Source: Liriodendron chinense (Eukaryota; Streptophyta; Magnoliopsida; Magnoliales; Magnoliaceae). From it: a stretch of DNA of 64,000 nucleotides. A program made the translations under genes and the position numbers. Below the pieces are notes generated by a model that worked only from the letters and a program-made list of their open reading frames with translations, ran no database searches and was not told the origin of the DNA. Shown in pieces: positions 44,786-58,000 of the stretch (positions within the stretch are counted from its first letter, which is position 1; every line of letters begins with the position of its first letter). The stretch lies in contig ML058405.1 in NCBI GenBank assembly GCA_003013855.2, forward strand, positions 3,486,976-3,550,975. Direction: 5' to 3'.

Positions 44786-47078
44786 TGTAACACCCCGAAA
44801 TTAAAGGATTGAGTTTAACCACAATCCCCGAATTTCTGAGTATCACTTTTAATTCAAATAAATAATTTAATGGTATGAATTGAAAATGTATCAAATACAG
44901 AGTAAAGAAACTCAACGTCGATAGTGGATAAGTATATCATCTAAAAAATAAGTGTGCAAAAACATACACCCAAACATATAAAACAACAGAGTCCACTCAA
45001 ATCGGGGACTTAATATATACATGTCTAAAAAAAAAAAAAGAACTCTCATTTATAAACTATTTTAAAAAAGATAAGGTGGAAGCAAAGGCATAACAGCTTA
45101 TAATTGATCACCATCAAACTGATAGTATGACCCACTAGAAATAGGGTCCACCACTCCATCATTCACTATTGTTCCATCGGCACCTGTGTCATAAGTATCT
45201 GGTTGGTGTTTTAAATCATCATCCCAGAAGGGAGTGAGTGATTAACTTAATGTTATCATTCCTTAAGTTAAACGTAATATCAATACGATAAATTTTGGGT
45301 AATGAAACATAGTATTGCAAGCATGTCCCAATCTACTTGTTTAGTGCATAGATGCATGGTCCAAACAATTTAAATGTGGGGCTCTCTCGCCTACCATACT
45401 ATGCTAAAGGTTGAGTTAACCAGTGGGTTCTCGTCGAACGTCCAGGCACTCAAAACATCGTAAGAACCCATGCACATAAATGCATGATTATTAAGCCTTT
45501 ATTATTCCGTATTTAAGTAACAATATTAGCGAATCCAAATTACTACAATTGTATTACAATTGAAGTACACAGGAACTGTATGGCTCGTCACTAGGGTTCT
45601 CAATCATTCTAGTTATTAAAACATCAACTTCATGGGTATTGGCATTAGCCCATTTAATATGATCGCGGGTCATCACCCAAGATCAAAGATGGAAGTCTCG
45701 TCACCTCCATCCGTGCTCAAGACTCACTACAAGGTTCACTCACCTATACAGGTCAAAGACAACATAGACACAGTGGCCCATACCACCGTTCTTGACTCAT
45801 AAGTTGTAACGATTAACACGTTAAATCACCTTTACAAATGGCTACGAATGGTGACTATTATCAATGGCAATTGTGGTATACTGAATTCAATTGGATGTGT
45901 GACAACATTCACAGAATAGTGATTATCCCTGAATTAGAAAAAAATCGATGGATCAAAGGAATATAGACTAAACCGGCCTTGGGTGCAAAGCAACCCATGA
46001 GTAGCCTATCCTATAGTCGGTCAGCCTGGTTATACTTCAGTCGATCGAACATGTCATCGATTGCCAATCCTAACGTAGACAATCATAATTCTAATAGTTT
46101 TTCAGATGCTAATCCCAGCCAAAGTAATTCCATAATATTATAAGCAGGCCTATATACATAAATTAATAGAATTCAACTAAAAATCTTACTTATACATTTA
46201 ACTGAACATCTAGCATGCAAGATTCGCATATTCACATTTTTGTAACAAAACTCAACCCATATAATTAACAAATTCAAACAATTCAAAAGTCAAGTTAACA
46301 GATTAACACATGCATATAAGTATGAATGAACCCATATGAACCCAAACTCCATTAACTGAAAACCGTCAAGAAATGATAAAAGCTAACTTAAGGGAATAGT
46401 CCTCACCTGTGGACTTGATTCTATGTTCTTACTACGAGTAGAACCTAAAATCCGAAGAAAACCCTACACAAATTTCAAATGAATTTTGATTAGGATGAGA
46501 AATACATGATTTTGGATCTTAATTTTAAGAAAACGGTGTAGACTTACCTTCGATTATTGCCTACCATTAATCAAACGAAAGAACAACGACAAATTCAGAG
46601 TATTCTAGTAAAATCCTTAAAAACCCTAAGAAAAATCCAAATTTTCAGATTTCTAACCTTTGTAGAAATGAATTTTCTTATATATAGGTTTTTTAGAAAC
46701 CTCTGGCGACTCACACATCTCACACTCTCGGGTCCCAATCTAGTTTGTGCAATCTGGATGCTATCTCGGATATCTGATCCATGTAAAATGTCAAGCCAAC
46801 CAAGTCGAACATAATCCTATAGTTTCACGATCAATGACCCACCGACGAATGGCCGGGAGTTTTTTCAAACATTCTAACCACTATTTCGGCATTCAAGGAA
46901 TAATATTTTTATGATCATATTTTTATAATCATAGAGGATATTAACAGGCATAAGATGTAGCCTATCGGGTACATTTATTAATCATCTAATGGCATCTATT
47001 TGCATTTATATAATTCTACTAAGATAATACTCACATATTTATTTAAGTTAAATACGATTAAAGATGCAGGCCGTTACA
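44786..47078 (+). mobile_element. solo LTR of 2.3 kb with perfect TCTTT duplication
   Basis: It starts TGTAACACCCCGAAATT and ends GGCCGTTACA, flanked by TCTTT at 44781-44785 and 47079-47083. TGTAACACCCC is a classical LTR opening and its complement closes the element. Copia coding sequence continues on both sides. No retrotransposon genes lie inside. Orientation is not certain. Confidence 0.87.
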
Positions 47079-47165
47079 TCTTTGCAGCCCCCAAATCCTT
47101 CATGTCAAAGTCCTTACTTAACAGAGACTTAAGCTAAAGTATCTCCTTCTTATCCTTTACAGCCG

Positions 47166-50100
47166 ATAAGTGCCTAACTTTGTATAATTAACCCTAGTTA
47201 TTAAGAGTGTTTATCATTATTTTTCTGGTTAATTAATATCCCTTATTAGATGAATTTTCACTATGCATGAATTTAGTGAAGATTGCAGATGATCCAAGCC
47301 AATCAAGATGTTTAAAGGCCCATAAGTGATCAAGATCAAGCATGAGGGCAGTCCTGGAGAAAATTGAGCCATAAAGATTAAAGGTCGGAGCATATTTTAC
47401 GATGGGGATGAAGTGACACAAATCTAAAGTCTGGAAGACCGCATTAGGACCGCACGTTTGGAGATCCGATTTGTGCACATCTAGATGGTCATGATTGGGC
47501 ATTCACACAATTTTGGACAGTGAAGATTGAACGTCCACATGTGAGTCCATGCAAGTGTCTAAAGAAGCCTTGCAATCTCCCACACATTCTGACTGATGGA
47601 GAAAATCTCCACCATCCAGCAACTCATCTCAATGGGCAGCAGTGTGCAGCCTTTATACCCATCAGCAACTCAAGATCAAATCATCTTCACCATCTACTCA
47701 AGATCAGATCATTTTCACTATCTATGTACAACGGATGGAGGTTATATATACTATGCCAAAACAACGAAAAAACGACACAAAAATACTTGCTTTAATGACG
47801 GACATGGTCCAACGAAAAAGAAGGCTTGGTTTAACGACAGAACCAGTCCGTCACTAGCTAACTAGTCATGTCTCGCTTTTGCGTGGTTTTAATTCACAGA
47901 ATTTTATGACGGACCAAAATCCATCGGTGTGGGTAAATTAACGACAGATTTGATCCGTCGTAACATTTACGGCATATCTAATCTATCGTAAATTAATATT
48001 TTCTGACGAATTTTGGTCCATCCTAAAATTTTGTGTCCAATACTTACAAAAAACGGGGGCCTAGTAATTACAACGGACTTTCTTGTATTTTGTGACGGTT
48101 ATTCCTTACCTTATCATATGATGAAAACCCTGGGTAGAACTTTGATGAATAAGATGCCTATACGAATCATGGCACCACTCAAGCAAAGGAAATCATGTCA
48201 CATGTGTGGAAGGAAGAAGGACGAGTGGAGAAGAAAAACGGTGGACATCCTCTCTCTCCCTCTCTCTCTCTCTCTTGACATGAAGGGATGGAGAATCGAG
48301 GGGAATGTGTGCAATAGACAAGGGATATAGGGAGGGGCGTGGGCACGTTTATAACATGAGGTTCGACGTCCATACCTCCCAATCCATTTGGAATTTCTCG
48401 AAAAGCAGTCATGGTCTGATCTTTAATAAATTCCAATATGTTCATCATGTTGGGCTCGAAGATTCGAGTCGGGATATATAATTTTCTTGGTGATCCGAAA
48501 TCTAGATTGACCGATTTTGAAAAATGGTTTGGCGGGTGCCAAAACGGACTTGATCTCAATTAATGGTCCATGCTTGATGATCGAGGTCTAAAATTGAAAA
48601 AAAAATGTGTAGTTATAATAGTAAAAAAAATTGGATAAAATTTGGTGGTTAATCGATGGTAGGAAATGTCTAAATCTGAAATTTCTCCTGTTGCATCAAA
48701 AGAAAAAATCAGCTTTGAGGCGGCCATCATTCAACGGTGTAGGATCGAAGATCGGGGTCTAAATTTTGTATAAACTCGTAGTCATATGAGGCCAAGGTGT
48801 GGTCCAAATTATAGTGATTGATGGTGGTAACATAGGTAAATTGAGGACCAAGTAATTTGATATCAACTTTAGGTGAATTTGAAAATTAGTTTCCTAATCG
48901 CATAACGATTGTCCTATGGCTGAATAATTGTTTGAATTTGGCCAAGATATTCAGGATCTAAGAGGCTCACTAGATGAGAAACAAGTGACTATGTGTAATG
49001 GTCAAGTTTTCTCTCACAATAGCCACCAAAATCAAGGTTTAATGGGATGATTTGCTAATTAAGCCACTTCTACAATGATCTAAGAGTTGAAATTCAACGT
49101 GTACAGTTCATTTATGATGGATAGGCATGGCATAAAATTTTAAGTCAAACAAATCATGGAAACTATGTGATCTAGAAATCAATTATCTAAGTTAGTGGCA
49201 TTTTCATAATTATTTCTAATATTAGAATTTTGAACGATATAATGATCTACATGGTTTTACGCATGTTTCTAAGCATATTTTATAAAATAATTCATATCAA
49301 ATTCATCACAGATAAATAGTTATTCACAAAACAAGTTAAAATTTATATTAATTAAGGAAAAACACACATAACAGACAATATAATGAACTTAAGCTAATAC
49401 AGAAAAATCCAAGGCGCTATAGTACACAAGCATATCCAAACTTGAGATGAATTTCATAAAAAATGCAAAAAAATATATCATTTTCTTTAATTTCACTGCA
49501 CATACATGGGTTGTATGCAAGCGGGACATCGGGATTGAGGCCTAGCTTTTAAACTATTGAGCTATATACTCCCTCGCATCTAATCGTCATATGTTTGGCA
49601 GTTGTCGAAGGTGATACTAGGAATAAGAGGATATTCCTTGGATGTACTTAGTCTTGTAGTTTATCCTCATGTGGGAGACTAAAGGAGCGATGTAACAACC
49701 TGAATTTTTTTACGAACGAGTAGGTCCACAAGTGCTTTCCCACGTGTGTATTTTAACATTAGATTTTTTTTTTTTTAAAGATTCTTAGATGAATGTGCAT
49801 GCACACACCCTTAGACTCACATACACCTTTCATTGTGCCCCTCCCATAATGTAATTAAGAGCTAGATCTCGAACATGAGCATGTAGGAAACTATTAATGA
49901 TTGGGTCCTACACAAATCCCTTAGTACATTTCCAGTTACATATCCTTTTTAACAATCCCTTCTCTCAAAATTCAAATTGAAATTCAACCAAAATGGGATT
50001 GTGATAAGGCAAAGAATTTGGATATGATAGGATAATCCCTATCTTATCCGAATTCTTAATCCTCTTTGTTTTCATTTAAGGCGCGCATTGAAATAAATTC

Positions 50101-50284
50101 CCAAAGAAAAAATCGAGAGGAATAACAAGAGAATATCAATTATCCATTAAGTTACCAAAATTTTTAATCAGTCCAGTAGCCTAACACATTTAATTAAGCA
50201 CCCAATATATACCATGATTCATCTTGCATTCACGTGTGCCACAAGTGCCATTTTGGGACATGCCGACAACTATCAAATAAAATT
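47166..50284. other. no gene recognised; possible CACTA end inside
   Basis: Apart from the repeat-rich 47750-48110 segment and a (CT)n run at 48248-48274, I see only AT-rich unique-looking DNA. Frames at 47520-47865 and 48013-48559 have no family features. Confidence 0.5.
47750..48110. repeat. CACTA-type subterminal repeats (possible element end)
   Basis: Alternating ACGACAGA, GACGGACC, GGTCC and CCGTCGTAA words occur in both orientations, for example TGACGGACCAAAATCCATCG at 47909. Close to 48040, CCAATACTTACAAAAAACGG resembles a decayed CACTACAAAAAA terminus. No transposase is present. Confidence 0.45.
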
Positions 50285-50489
50285 TTCACAACATTGAATT
50301 CATGAAAAGCAAGAGAAAAGAAATAGTGTTTCTTGGGAAACTTTTTTTCCAAGAATTTGTGAGAAAAGAAATATTATTTTTCTTGTTTATTTTTTAACAA
50401 GATTTTCGCAGAAATTTAGAATCTATTTTTAAGTTTATTGTTTGGCAAAACAAAAACTTTTCTTTAAAAGATGTTAGGTAGTCACTAGC

Positions 50490-50929
50490 ATGTGCTAGAT
50501 TAGCACATGTGGCACATGTGGTGCATGTGGGATGCCTAGAGATGAATAGTGGCACATGTGGCACTTGAAATTGAATTGGCACGCGTGGTACATGTGAGGT
50601 GTTTGAATTTGTACGGTGGCACAAGACATGCACTAGCACATTTGACATATGGGCACTAAGGCTAGATGATGACACTTTTACACATTGGCACCATTGGCAT
50701 GTGGCATATTTGGAGAATTGAAGATGGACAAGGGCACGTGTGGCACATTGGCGCATGTGGGGTGCTTTGCACATGTGGGGCACAAGTAAGATGAATGGTG
50801 GTACATGTGGAATAATAGCACATGTCGAGCGCAAGATAAGATGGATGGTGACATATATAACACATTAGCACATTGAGGACTCTTTACGCATGTGGGACAT
50901 AAGATAGGATGCATGGTGGCACGTGTGGC
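50490..50929. repeat. cacatg-rich minisatellite, second locus
   Basis: Units contain TTAGCACATGTGGCACATGT and GATGAATGGTGGCACATG words, as at 13526-14270. The array continues after the LTR at about 52612-52700. Confidence 0.82.
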
Positions 50930-52606
50930 TGTGGACGCTAGATCTCGGGCGGACTGCACTTGCGTGGGCAGTTTGTCGTTTATGATTATGTGAAAGAGGT
51001 GGGTTATGTTTGACTGGAGTCGCCACTATCCAATTAATCCAATTCCATAGTTAACTAGACCCTGCAGAAATGATGGGGAAGATATTTGAGGGTTCTCTAT
51101 CTTAAAATGACTCCTTAATCTGTGGTTGAAGATTCCAAGTAAGGGAGCACAGTTACAAAGAGGGAAGAGGTTAAGCACCCACTCCACCCATATTAACGTA
51201 TAGTCTTTACATCAAATGATCAAACAAACTATTAAGGGTTAGGATTAATTCTTGTGCACTAGTGATGCAAAGTGTATGTAATGTTGTGTTAAATGTATCG
51301 CCTATGATAAGTTGTAGCCTCAGTTGGATAAATCCGCCTTGACTTTCCACTTGTTGAAGCGATAACCAATTAATCCAAGTTTCTAATGGGCAAGATCTAA
51401 TTAACTCAACGAGCCGTAGAGTATGCATTTAAACTGATTGGGTGCTTAGTGCTATGTATGCAATGGTTGTATATAATGAGTTATATAATGTTATGTGTAT
51501 GATGCGGTGTTGAATGCAACGCCTATGAGAGGTAGTTTTGGCTGAAAAAATCCGACTTGACCTCCCACTTGCCAAAGCGATATCCAACCAATCTAAATTT
51601 CTAATGGGCAAGATCCGATTAAATCAGTGAGCCGTAAAACATACATTTGAACTGATCTGGTGCACAATGCTATGAATGCAATGCTATGGATAGGATAAGC
51701 AAGGGGTGGAGAAGGGAATAGGTGTTACAGGATGCTTGTGTAAATGGATAAAGCTGATTAAAAGTTAGGTGGTAAAATGGACGGTAGTGTCACAGAGATT
51801 AGATCGAGTGGCTCGAATTGAGGCTTTGGTTGCTCAAGTAGCCAAGTCTTTAGGCTAGATCAGGCTGACCCGGGTCGGACTCTCTCCTATTGCTCTTTCC
51901 TCTCCTTGGTGGAGGGATGGAATGGCTAGGTTAAAAGCTAAAGGGGGCTTATGGGTTTTTCTGGATTTTTTAGGATGGATTTGGTGTCTTGAAATGAGAA
52001 AGGGAAGGGCTATTTATAACCCCCAAGCATGGTATCCTGGTAATTCTTGGTAAGTCCAAGGTTGAAAGGGGTTTGGATGACCTTGATTTGAGATTGCCAT
52101 ATGGCAAGATCTCAAGGGTTATATTGGATGGCATGGGTCATAATTTTGGTGTAAGGGAGGGGCACCAGAGTCTTTTCACATTTCCAAACGTTTAGGCATT
52201 GCAAAAGGAGAGTTCACACGTATTGCACCTCTGTCAAGATAGGGGAACTATCACATGGTTGGTGGCACCCTAAGCGCCGCTAGAGCCACGCGAAGTCCCC
52301 TGCTTTGGCAAGTTGGCTCCCATACACGTGTGGAGGCTCTGCCTCAGTTGGTGTTGCATTGCTAGTGCTCCAGATTTTGACTGGGCTTTGGGCACACGCG
52401 CTTGGTTTAGGGTTTGATTTGTCTAGTGAATTGATCAGGTGAGTTGACTCGGTGAGTTGATTGGATTTGACTAGGTTTTTCTTAAGACCTAAAGTTTTTA
52501 GATTAGGTTTGGTTTGGTCAGGTTGACTAGGTTGACTAGGTATGGTCAACTGGGGTTGATTGGGTCCAACTCTATTAGCTTGTTGGCCTAAGGTGGGGTG
52601 TCTACA
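50930..52606 (-). mobile_element. solo LTR (gypsy-like) with internal duplication
   Basis: Minus-strand ends are TGTAGACACCCC and GATCTAGCGTCCACA. Flanks GTGGC (50925-50929) and GTGGG (52607-52611) suggest a 5 bp duplication with one mismatch. The GACTGGAGTCGCCACTATCC and GGTTAAGCACCCACTCC motifs near 51020 and 51170 recur in plant gypsy LTR/leader regions. A 220 bp segment is repeated in tandem (about 51270-51440 and 51500-51670). Confidence 0.68.
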
Positions 52607-52925
52607 GTGGGATAGTGGCAGGTGTGGGGAATAACTGAAGATGTACAATGTCTCATTTGGCACATGTGGCACATGTGAGGCAATTGAGCATGGATAGTGG
52701 CACATTTAGCTTTAACCATTGAGAAGCCCATTTTTCTTCCACCATGGCAAAATGCATTTCTTAGGGGTGAAGGTTGGAAAATAAGTTCATTTATTTTTCT
52801 ACAAAGATAGAAAATGGGAAATGGTATTTCCCACAATTTACCAGAGACAGGCTTACCAAACAACGGAAAGTGAGTATCTTGAGAAACACTTTCATTTTCC
52901 ATTCTTCCCATAATCCAAACAATAA

Positions 52926-54100
52926 ATTAAGCAAGCACAAAGGGAATTTTGTTTTGTCAACTAATGGCAATAGATCTTTGCACATACCTATAAAATTTTA
53001 GATGAGCGTTTGCAAAACGGTTCTTTGCAGCTACCTGTAAATTTTTAGACGAGCGATTGCAAAAATGGGACTTAGAACGAGGTTCTTTGCAAAATCCTCA
53101 AACGATGGGCAATAATATACAAGTTTCCCTATTTTACAAGGGATTATTATTTGCAGGTGTTATTCTTTTCCAAAAAATGCACGAGAGGAACAGAAAAACC
53201 CTAGGTCTAAAATAGCAATGAAAAAAAAAATCAGACAACCCATTCCATCACTTTCCATTCTTCCACATGTTCAATGTAAATGTTGACACCTTTTTTCTAA
53301 TTTTACTACAAAATGCCTACAATTAAAAAGCACAAATCAGACGTACATTAGTTTTTTTTTCACTTAACCTCACCTTAAGACCATGAACCATTTTCATTTT
53401 CTACAATCCTTTTATGGTCATTGATCAGATAGAAACTGAAAATTGATGTTTTTGAACTATAGGCCATCAATGGTCGAGATCATTAGATGCCTGGACGCTC
53501 ATCCAACATTTCCCTGCCATATTGACCACTAAAGGTCTATAACATACAAGCGTCTTCCCATCAAACCGATGTGAAATTGATAAGAGATACTTTGATACCA
53601 TGGCACTGTGTGATGGATGGTACACAGGCAGTTAGAAATCATTGAAAATTGGAATACGTAAGGAATACTTTATGGTACAAGCGTCTTCTTATACTATAAA
53701 GGTAATTGAAATTACACCATCCAAATTACGGGTACCATTTTAGATGTAGCATGGACCCAAAATTTCTCTTATCATCTAAATATGAGACTGCTAGAAACTG
53801 ATAATAGTTAAAAATGAAAAATATCCAATTGCCTTATTTCAAAAGGCATGTCCACGATTCAGAGGATTAAGATTATTCAACCAATCTGATTTTTAGGCTA
53901 AGCGACAGTGGGTTGCACAATTTAGTCAGTTTAATCTGAGCTAATATAATCTGTGTACCATTTCGACGCACCCACATATCAAGTGTCATGCAACCAGAGC
54001 ATCAAGTAATTCCACAATTTGGAAAAGAAAAGGCTGGGATTGACTTCTAAAGTGAATGGCCATCATACTGCAGAAAACTAAACTGGAACTCGGAGATAAA
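52926..54100. other. no gene recognised between the transposons and MOR1
   Basis: AT-rich sequence with a 40 bp partial repeat (TTTTAGA.GAGCG.TTGCAAAA at about 52996 and 53044). It probably belongs to the MOR1 downstream intergenic space. Confidence 0.5.
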
Positions 54101-54106
54101 ATTACA

Positions 54107-54333
54107 GGGAAAATGGTTCAAGAAACTGCCGTTTTCTAAAATACATAGTGATAAATCTGGAGCAGAAATCAGACAGCTAACAGTACATTTTCACCATGTT
54201 TCCGAGTGGCAATGCGCAAAAAGGTTCAAGAAGCTTCCTTTTTTTAAAACACGGCGATAAAGCTAAAGCACAAATCGGACAGCTAATTGTATCATTTTCA
54301 CCATGTTTGCAAGTGGCAATGGGCATGCGTGCT
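54107..54333. repeat. about 115 bp direct duplication downstream of MOR1
   Basis: Two adjacent copies share GGTTCAAGAA, a GATAAA..AGCA.AAATC.GACAGCTAA block and ATTTTCACCATGTTT..AGTGGCAATG (second copy from about 54222). They are diverged by roughly a fifth and lie 265-490 bp past the MOR1 stop. Confidence 0.85.
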
Positions 54334-54597
54334 CACAACAGTAACACAGTTTGCGGCTGCTGGTTGTTAGATGGGGCTGGAGAAACTCAGAAATTGGGAA
54401 TGCCATTGCCCAGAAATAATACAAATCAAATTCATTAGCAAACAAAAAGAGTGATTGAAAGCCGAATACGGCAACCACACCCACCCACAAGAAGATGGGT
54501 GAGAACCCCAATCTCTATGTTCAACTTTGGCTACTGTAATCTTGCTCTTTCAATTGTACAATAATAGCATGTGAAAGCTGGGCATAAACAAATCACT

Positions 54598-54895
54598 CTA
54601 CAGGGGTTCAATTGACCCACTTTTAAGCCTCTCCATTCGGGCTTGGAGCCCTGAAAGTGCCTTCTCATCCATGGGAAGAACACCCGTCTGTGCTGCAACT
54701 TCCTCATCGGCGTGATCCAATCCATGGGTCAGCTGACTATGCAGTCCGTGCATTATGTTACCATTGACGGATGTTAATGGCCGGTTTCCACTCTCTGTGT
54801 TTCCTGCAGCTGCTGCAGCCTGAATGCTTTTCATTCGCTCCCGGATTGCGTCCAATGTCCCCGCAGTCACTGCAGTAGCTGTTCCCATTTTCACT

Positions 54896-54947
<52 letters not shown>

Positions 54948-54976
54948 CCAGATGAATATCTATCATTCCAATCCTC

Positions 54977-55030
<54 letters not shown>

Positions 55031-58000
55031 CTCCAGATGAATATCTATCATTCCAATCCTCTACAGAGTGTTGCCTCATATCCGACTGATTACTGATGCT
55101 TCTTAGCGAGACTACACCTACGTCGTTATCTTCAGGAAATGATGATGGCACATTTGATTTTCCAAGCTCGGGCTTTGAATTTAATGATGATTTTGTATGT
55201 ACAGGGGAGAGTTTTGGAGAAGAAAGTGCTAGAGCAACAGGGGGAGGGGTTGACATCGGCAGGCTTGAAGGTGCCTTGCCAGCAGCCACATTTTTCTCCA
55301 TCTACATGCACACCAATAACAAAAATAAACTCCAGTGGCAAAATGCATTCATTATTCCATACCCCGAGGGGGGTAAACATGGCAATAAACAAGAGATCTC
55401 TCCTAACCTGTGCTAGCCCATCTCTTATATAAGTGCGAAATGCCTCACTTGCATTCTGAAGCTGAGCAGATATATCAACCTGTAACAACACAAAATGAAA
55501 AGATGTTTGGCACATTAATATCTCATACTTAGTGCACCAGCTTCAACATAAATTTACTGAAAGGCAAAAAGAAAACAGCCCGCCCTCAAAATGAGAAATA
55601 GTTCTCCCTACCTAGATTGTAACAATTCCAAATGAATAAACGAGTAAAGAGTCTCACACCACAAAATACACCACACACACACACACACACAAGTGTTACC
55701 TTTGGGTATAACTGGGTGATACGATAGAGTTCAAATAGACCAATGGAGCAAGTCTGCTTGTCACCGATTTTCTTGAACACCGCAGCAAGTTCTTGCTGTT
55801 GTTACATGAAGCCGCAACATAAATAGTAGCAGTCAATAGCAAAAAAGAAAAAAGTAAAAAAGTCTAATGATCATTAAAATCTAACTTGCAAATGAAAGAC
55901 AACAAAATGAAAATGAAAGCTACAGTAAACATGACAGAATCAACCTGGCCAAAGAATTTCAAGTATTGAAAAAGTATGTACCTTGAGTTGTGCATCTGCA
56001 GAATGTGTTGCAGGTGATGGACCATTGGAAGCAGAATCGCCCCAGTGAGTTTGGCCAACCGGGCCAGATGGGGTCAACATTCTAGCTGCTGCAAGAGTCT
56101 GGTACACATAACAGGAAAAAAAAAGTTAGTTGATTCATGATGTAGTTGTCAAATCAAGTTTGCTTGTGTTTGAAACTACCTGAAGATTAAGGTCGATGTA
56201 GGCAAGTATAATGGGTTGAGGTTCTGTATCTATGGGAACCATGGAGAGATGGCCCTTTATTGCTGTCCCGCGAAGCTTAACAAGTTCATGTAGAACAGTT
56301 TTAACCATTCTCAATGGTTTGTCATCAGCTCCAGCTCTGGCGATATTCCATATTATGTCAGGCTACTGAAAACGGAAATCAATATCCCTAAAGCTAACAA
56401 AAGAAGGCCAAGAATGAAAAAATGTTTGCATAAATAACCAGCTATATGAAAAAGATACCTTCTCCTAATTTCATCCATCCCTAATTCTTGTAGATACACA
56501 TGAATGCTTTGAAGAATACGGTCAAGATCCACATCAAATACTGTACTCTGAAGAACCTGGTGACATTTAGGATGTATTCACACTTCTGAACAAAATCATG
56601 ATACCCACATAAGATCATCATCCAAGCCCAATCCCAGATAATTGGGGTTGGCTACACGGGTCCTGTTCCACTGCTCTATCAAGGGCCATAAATACGCCCT
56701 AGCATGAGTTTGTTTATGTCATAGTGTCAGGATTCATGATGAAGGTTGTGGCAAAAGTTCCACTCCAGGCTTGGGACCGGCAATGAGAGCACAAAACTCC
56801 AACAGGTGCTATGTAATAGTCTATTAATCATATAAGATCCAAGGCATAAAAGATGAAATTTACCTTTGTCAGTTTGATAAGGCATTTGACAACTAGATCT
56901 GAGAACTTCTGATTCCTGGCTGAAAAATTCTCAACGGAAGCTGGTGATGGCCATCTTGAAGGGTCTAATGGCCGCAATAGATTGATCAGAACAACAAATG
57001 ATGATGTGCGTTCAGCATTATCCTGGGTACATCAGAATCAGGATGAAGAGGTATTAGTGACCTTGCCTGGAAAAGGAAACAAATAAATGTAGCTCAAAGA
57101 AAGAAAGAAAAAACCAACCAGAATCTTGAGCATTAAAACGTTAAGTGCTTTCAAAAGTTGGCTGCCATCATCCATCTGCTGAACCCTTTCATCAAGAAGC
57201 CAAAGCAGAAGCTCGGTGATGAGGGTGTCAAGGGTACTCTCTTTTACGGCATGAGCAAGCCTTTTGATCTGAAATGTCTGCAGCAGAAAAGAATCAATAT
57301 TAAAAGTCATCTATGAAACAGACTTCCAGCAGAATTTATTCATCTTTCAAGCAGATAACTACTCAATAAGTGGATGGAAAGCCTACCTGCATGAGTGTGT
57401 TCAGAACGTATTTACATGACCTTGAAGACGCTCCAGCAAGACAGAAGTCGAAGGTATTGGCCACCTTTAAAAGATAATGCTTAGAAATGGTATCATCTAG
57501 TATCGAAACCGGTACATATCACACAAAACATACCGTTTTCTGACAATATTTTTAACTTTGGATATCAATGAGGGGAATAGAAGTTATTTATTTACCTTGC
57601 TTGCAAGACATGCAACTAGCCTATCTGCATCCTTGACAAGATCATCCATCACACTGCTCTCAGGATCAGTAGTGGTCAGCTCATGACAAACAACTTTCAT
57701 GCCTTCAACTGACTGCACCAAATAAAAATAGGAAGAAATAGTGTTCAAATTCTTCACATGAACAATTAAGAGAACACTTGAGAGGGCCAATGTAATTCTT
57801 TTCTCTCTCCTGCAACAAAAGATGAATATTGGAAAGAAAAAGGAATAATTTAAAAGGAATAAATCCATCAAGTACACAACCTGCTCAGGAGAACCCAAGG
57901 AAATAATATCCAAAGCTTCACTCCAGTCTGCAGGGCCATTGGCAACAGCTGGTGGCCGGTTTAAGAGGTGCCTATCAATATGAGACTCAAAATGCCCACT

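Larger units (their letters stand above)
41040..47165 (-). pseudogene. Ty1/copia element (RT end, RNase H, LTR), split by two LTR insertions
   Basis: On the minus strand, 47165-47084 encodes LLSKDFDMKDLGA. After the insertion 44786-47078 the frame resumes with MEIHRDRE and KRYVQKV (44780-44703). After the second insertion (42537-44702) come KVLKRLHME-like codons and the RNase H region at 42420-41740 (LSLMYAMVCTRP, IGYVDSNYAGDLDNKSST, VVDVLTKPMTTKKYKHCLG). All domains have stops. Downstream (about 41740-41040) is the element's LTR region with ACGGAAAATCCTTGCAGG. The 5' part is missing. Confidence 0.86.
50285..52925. mobile_element. second cacatg-rich TIR-like element, split by a solo LTR
   Basis: The left part (GAATTCATGAAAAGC..AGTGTTTCTTGGGAAA) and right part (ACACTTTCATTTTCCATT..CATAATCCAAACA) resemble the two ends of the 3477-14438 element. 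The interior between them is the same kind of cacatg minisatellite. Borders are approximate; no TAA duplication was confirmed. A 1.68 kb LTR interrupts it at 50930-52606. Confidence 0.55.

Noticed and set aside
47520..47865. Three overlapping plus-strand frames as a candidate gene
   Set aside because: Duplicated short DNA (ATCAAATCATCTTCACCATCT twice) and no family resemblance; next to CACTA-like repeats.
54758..55051. Ser/Leu repeat protein from the GA/TC tracts
   Set aside because: The (SL)n translation is read-through of intronic microsatellites; the spliced MOR1 frame skips it.
55096..55432. Two plus-strand open frames of about 100 codons
   Set aside because: They are antisense to the MOR1 exon at 55301-55031, whose frame is conserved.
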